Below are positions 32,301 through 33,113 of a stretch of DNA of 33,113 nt, piece after piece (within the stretch, counting starts at the first letter, position 1; each line of letters starts with the position of its first letter). The notes beneath the pieces are model-generated. The model did no database searches, was not told the DNA's origin, and saw nothing but the letters and a program-made list of their open reading frames with translations. Source of the DNA: Desulfobacterales bacterium (GTDB lineage: Bacteria > Desulfobacterota > DSM-4660 > Desulfatiglandales > Desulfatiglandaceae); contig JACNIU010000211.1 in assembly GCA_014382905.1 (NCBI GenBank), forward strand, positions 1 through 33,113, in the 5' to 3' direction. The position numbers were made by a program, and so were the translations under genes.

Positions 32301-33001
32301 ATTAGGTCCTGCAGGTGAAGGGAAAGCTCGAGCGGCGGAAGGGCCTTTCCGTCCATCTCCTGCCTGGAAGACAGGTTTAAGGTGATCGGTTTACGGATAA
32401 GGGAGGGGGTATCCAGTTGAAGGGTGATATCATGGATTTTCAGGGAGCGACGTTGGACCCGGTCATTTACCTCGATGGCGCCGTTCTCCAATCTGAAACG
32501 GACCTGAATGTCGCCTAACAAAGCGAGGGTCATTCTGAGCCAGTCTCCCTTTTGGGAAGGATCGGCGGGGGCTGCAGGCCCCTGGTCGGATGTGAGCTGC
32601 GAGAGCCACGCCTTCAGGTTGGTGCGGCCGTCCGCACCGCGAATCAGGTGGGCCTCAATGCCTTTTAGTTGAAAATCAAGCGAAAGGCGGCGATGGGTTC
32701 GTCGCTGAAGATCGAAGGTAAGAACGATGTCGTCAACCGAAATCAAGGGGCCCCTAAAAAAGGAAGGGTCATCCTCGATCCGGAGGCCTTCAGCTCGAAT
32801 GCCCCCGTGCCAGGTCCATTGAAGGTCCTTGAGGGTTACGGGTCTGTGAAGTACTTTTGACGCATGGGTCTCGATCTGATGTTTGAACCATTGGGTGGAG
32901 ACGATTTTCGGTGTAAAGAAAAGACCTGTGGCCGCCAGTATAACAACGAGAAGGACACTAACTATGAACCAGAGCAGCCATTTTATGACGTGGCGGAACA
33001 T
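29324..33001 (-). CDS. AsmA/YdbH-like intermembrane lipid-transfer protein
   Basis: Protein of 1225 residues anchored in the inner membrane by an N-terminal segment (about 5-28, VIKWLLWFIVSVLLVVILAA). The chain then continues through the periplasm as a long series of beta-strands. The opening (VLHRPVTLKDLQWTWHGGIR, GLRIEDDPSFF) is the AsmA-type N-terminal domain. The C-terminal part (GTLSLTGEVDVGGMSIGLPP) has the AsmA-like closing region. Such proteins form hydrophobic grooves that carry phospholipids to the outer membrane. The DUF1318 partner points to the YdbH branch rather than TamB. I start it at the ATG at 33001, since the upstream TTG at 33025 gives a poorer N-terminus. It is first in the predicted operon with the DUF1318 and CHAT genes. 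Confidence 0.83.
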   Translation of the reverse strand: MFRHVIKWLLWFIVSVLLVVILAATGLFFTPKIVSTQWFKHQIETHASKVLHRPVTLKDLQWTWHGGIRAEGLRIEDDPSFFRGPLISVDDIVLTFDLQRRTHRRLSLDFQLKGIEAHLIRGADGRTNLKAWLSQLTSDQGPAAPADPSQKGDWLRMTLALLGDIQVRFRLENGAIEVNDRVQRRSLKIHDITLQLDTPSLIRKPITLNLSSRQEMDGKALPPLELSLHLQDLMDATPALNLKTASVQIEGALPGLRLNVKGGLSKMGVEAKAALDLAPLTDTVKALFPPSFPTLSGRAELATKATLNTDESISFDFSFKGEELTVMGGPLKEKRLGPFSVRVSQTGRAKPSERLLDVTRGEIRLQEKTHLTWHGRVKAADTSGLETDLTINDVSVDLGEVQGLTGEFIPAGIRFSRHQKTGFQGVKTREVHLSGTFPSGPAGMDLKGFSLHIPGLAIAFSKNTVSLENLSIRVPNAKVRLNDRFPTELNIRADIEMKKVHLSGTRSVRFDGLKLASVQMTATDLARSDKALLGIAGKISLQETGRFEGVDISSTAKAPQVTHALDASIHLPASPGARVISARASVSAPSLQLDSVSKRPLRDGINLEARVNDLNLMNTNPLMVDVGAVEAGVHSGDLVDLKIKGVASALGKKDLRMEGHLGLDLEQATALIPAHRKPDGRFSGRVEANWRYLGRLPTTGELQKLSDKKLPLVQKIRAVDFMKKMDLEVRLKDVAIDLPLKQGAAFSARGINSLTPLTVQTSKGLDSLALGGKLTFQEISELPSLGKQNPPLGVTLSLTAKQQDLTTVEVTESMHVEPLQMDQTLRLSLNKLNRLLKGDVEPGLQEILKHLEGSVSGGLEVNLDPQFAKSKFTRGISLKGPLKAGLEITLAGGEAVSVQTSLKSTGMDVATDKGTEIRGLKSDIRIGKAYRIRFDEKEKGMPKSGSRPLSLQVLRPKGGPPGSGTSTTLTKRLMEDLRGRLNRTPSLSFHWARLQTGPFPIEITNYEMQLRLAGSLPAIDYFQCDILGGTLLGDLRISRQGDLYLLQMSGAFSGLDARQLLAGGLPSEKKPGEGQAEDTQMSGQMSLQSPISEDSLVVTNNLNATIRLTHIGSRAMERLLYAMDPYESNEAMVKQRALLRKGTPRWVTVDIRYGTLSLTGEVDVGGMSIGLPPIERLNIANLPIHRELGKILHRLGPLKEILKALSADTILIEPGSTIRFVEERS

Positions 33002-33113
33002 GAGAACAATACCTCGAATTTCCAATTTCGTAATAGTTCAGCCACTAAGGCACCAAGACACCAAGATTATAATATAATTCTCTTGATACCGTTTTTAACA
33101 AGAGGCACGTTAA
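33002..33113 (-). promoter_or_regulatory. Upstream region of the AsmA-DUF1318-CHAT operon
   Basis: On the minus strand a TATAAT lies at 33071-33066, about 65 bases before the ATG, but no good -35 box is found 16-18 bases further upstream. A tandem pair of CACCAAGA occurs at 33051-33066. No gene is present. Confidence 0.3.

Overview
The window looks like a chromosomal segment of a Desulfobacterota (deltaproteobacterial) anaerobe. The clues are two tandem multiheme c-type cytochromes, a DUF2284 metal-binding protein, DUF1318/AsmA-type envelope genes, a very large TPR-CHAT lipoprotein and short foldback repeats of the kind scattered through such genomes. This is inference from gene content: no rRNA, tRNA or marker gene is present, and no tRNA, rRNA or CRISPR array was seen.

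Layout. (1) 1-3154: a purine-rich edge that may be an assembly end, then an octaheme and a decaheme cytochrome on the + strand that are visibly paralogous. (2) 3155-4902: an AT-rich accessory patch holding a ParD-like antitoxin with a broken toxin, a 23-codon integrase stub and an intact hicAB module whose promoter is overlaid by a palindrome. (3) 4903-9558: an HNH nuclease and a HIT hydrolase that overlap tail to tail, a small unknown protein, and a probable peptidoglycan-recycling group: amgK-like kinase and murU-like nucleotidyltransferase, with nagZ divergent. (4) 9559-13863: a MITE-like element, DUF2284, a methyltransferase, decayed AT-rich sequence, and an isolated lipoprotein phosphatidylserine-decarboxylase homologue under its own promoter. 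(5) 13864-18014: envelope-stress genes: DUF3300, a possible small LTxxQ protein, a Spy/CpxP-like protein, a second inverted copy of the MITE, and a translationally coupled triad of ECF sigma factor, one-TM anti-sigma candidate and membrane-anchored CnrX/Spy-like sensor. (6) 18444-33001, all on the - strand: AsmA/YdbH-like giant, DUF1318 lipoprotein, 2849-residue CHAT lipoprotein, SH3 protein, M48 metallopeptidase.

The most interesting part is the last block. The first three genes overlap one another (AsmA/YdbH-like, YdbL/DUF1318-like, then TolB-like propeller + TPR + degenerate CHAT + TPR + intact CHAT). This suggests an envelope-located caspase-like protease tied to an intermembrane lipid-transfer bridge, perhaps working with the SH3 and M48 proteins encoded just downstream beyond a foldback element. 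The two MITE copies carry different 5-bp target duplications, good evidence of past transposition, and one sits directly upstream of the sigma-factor operon.
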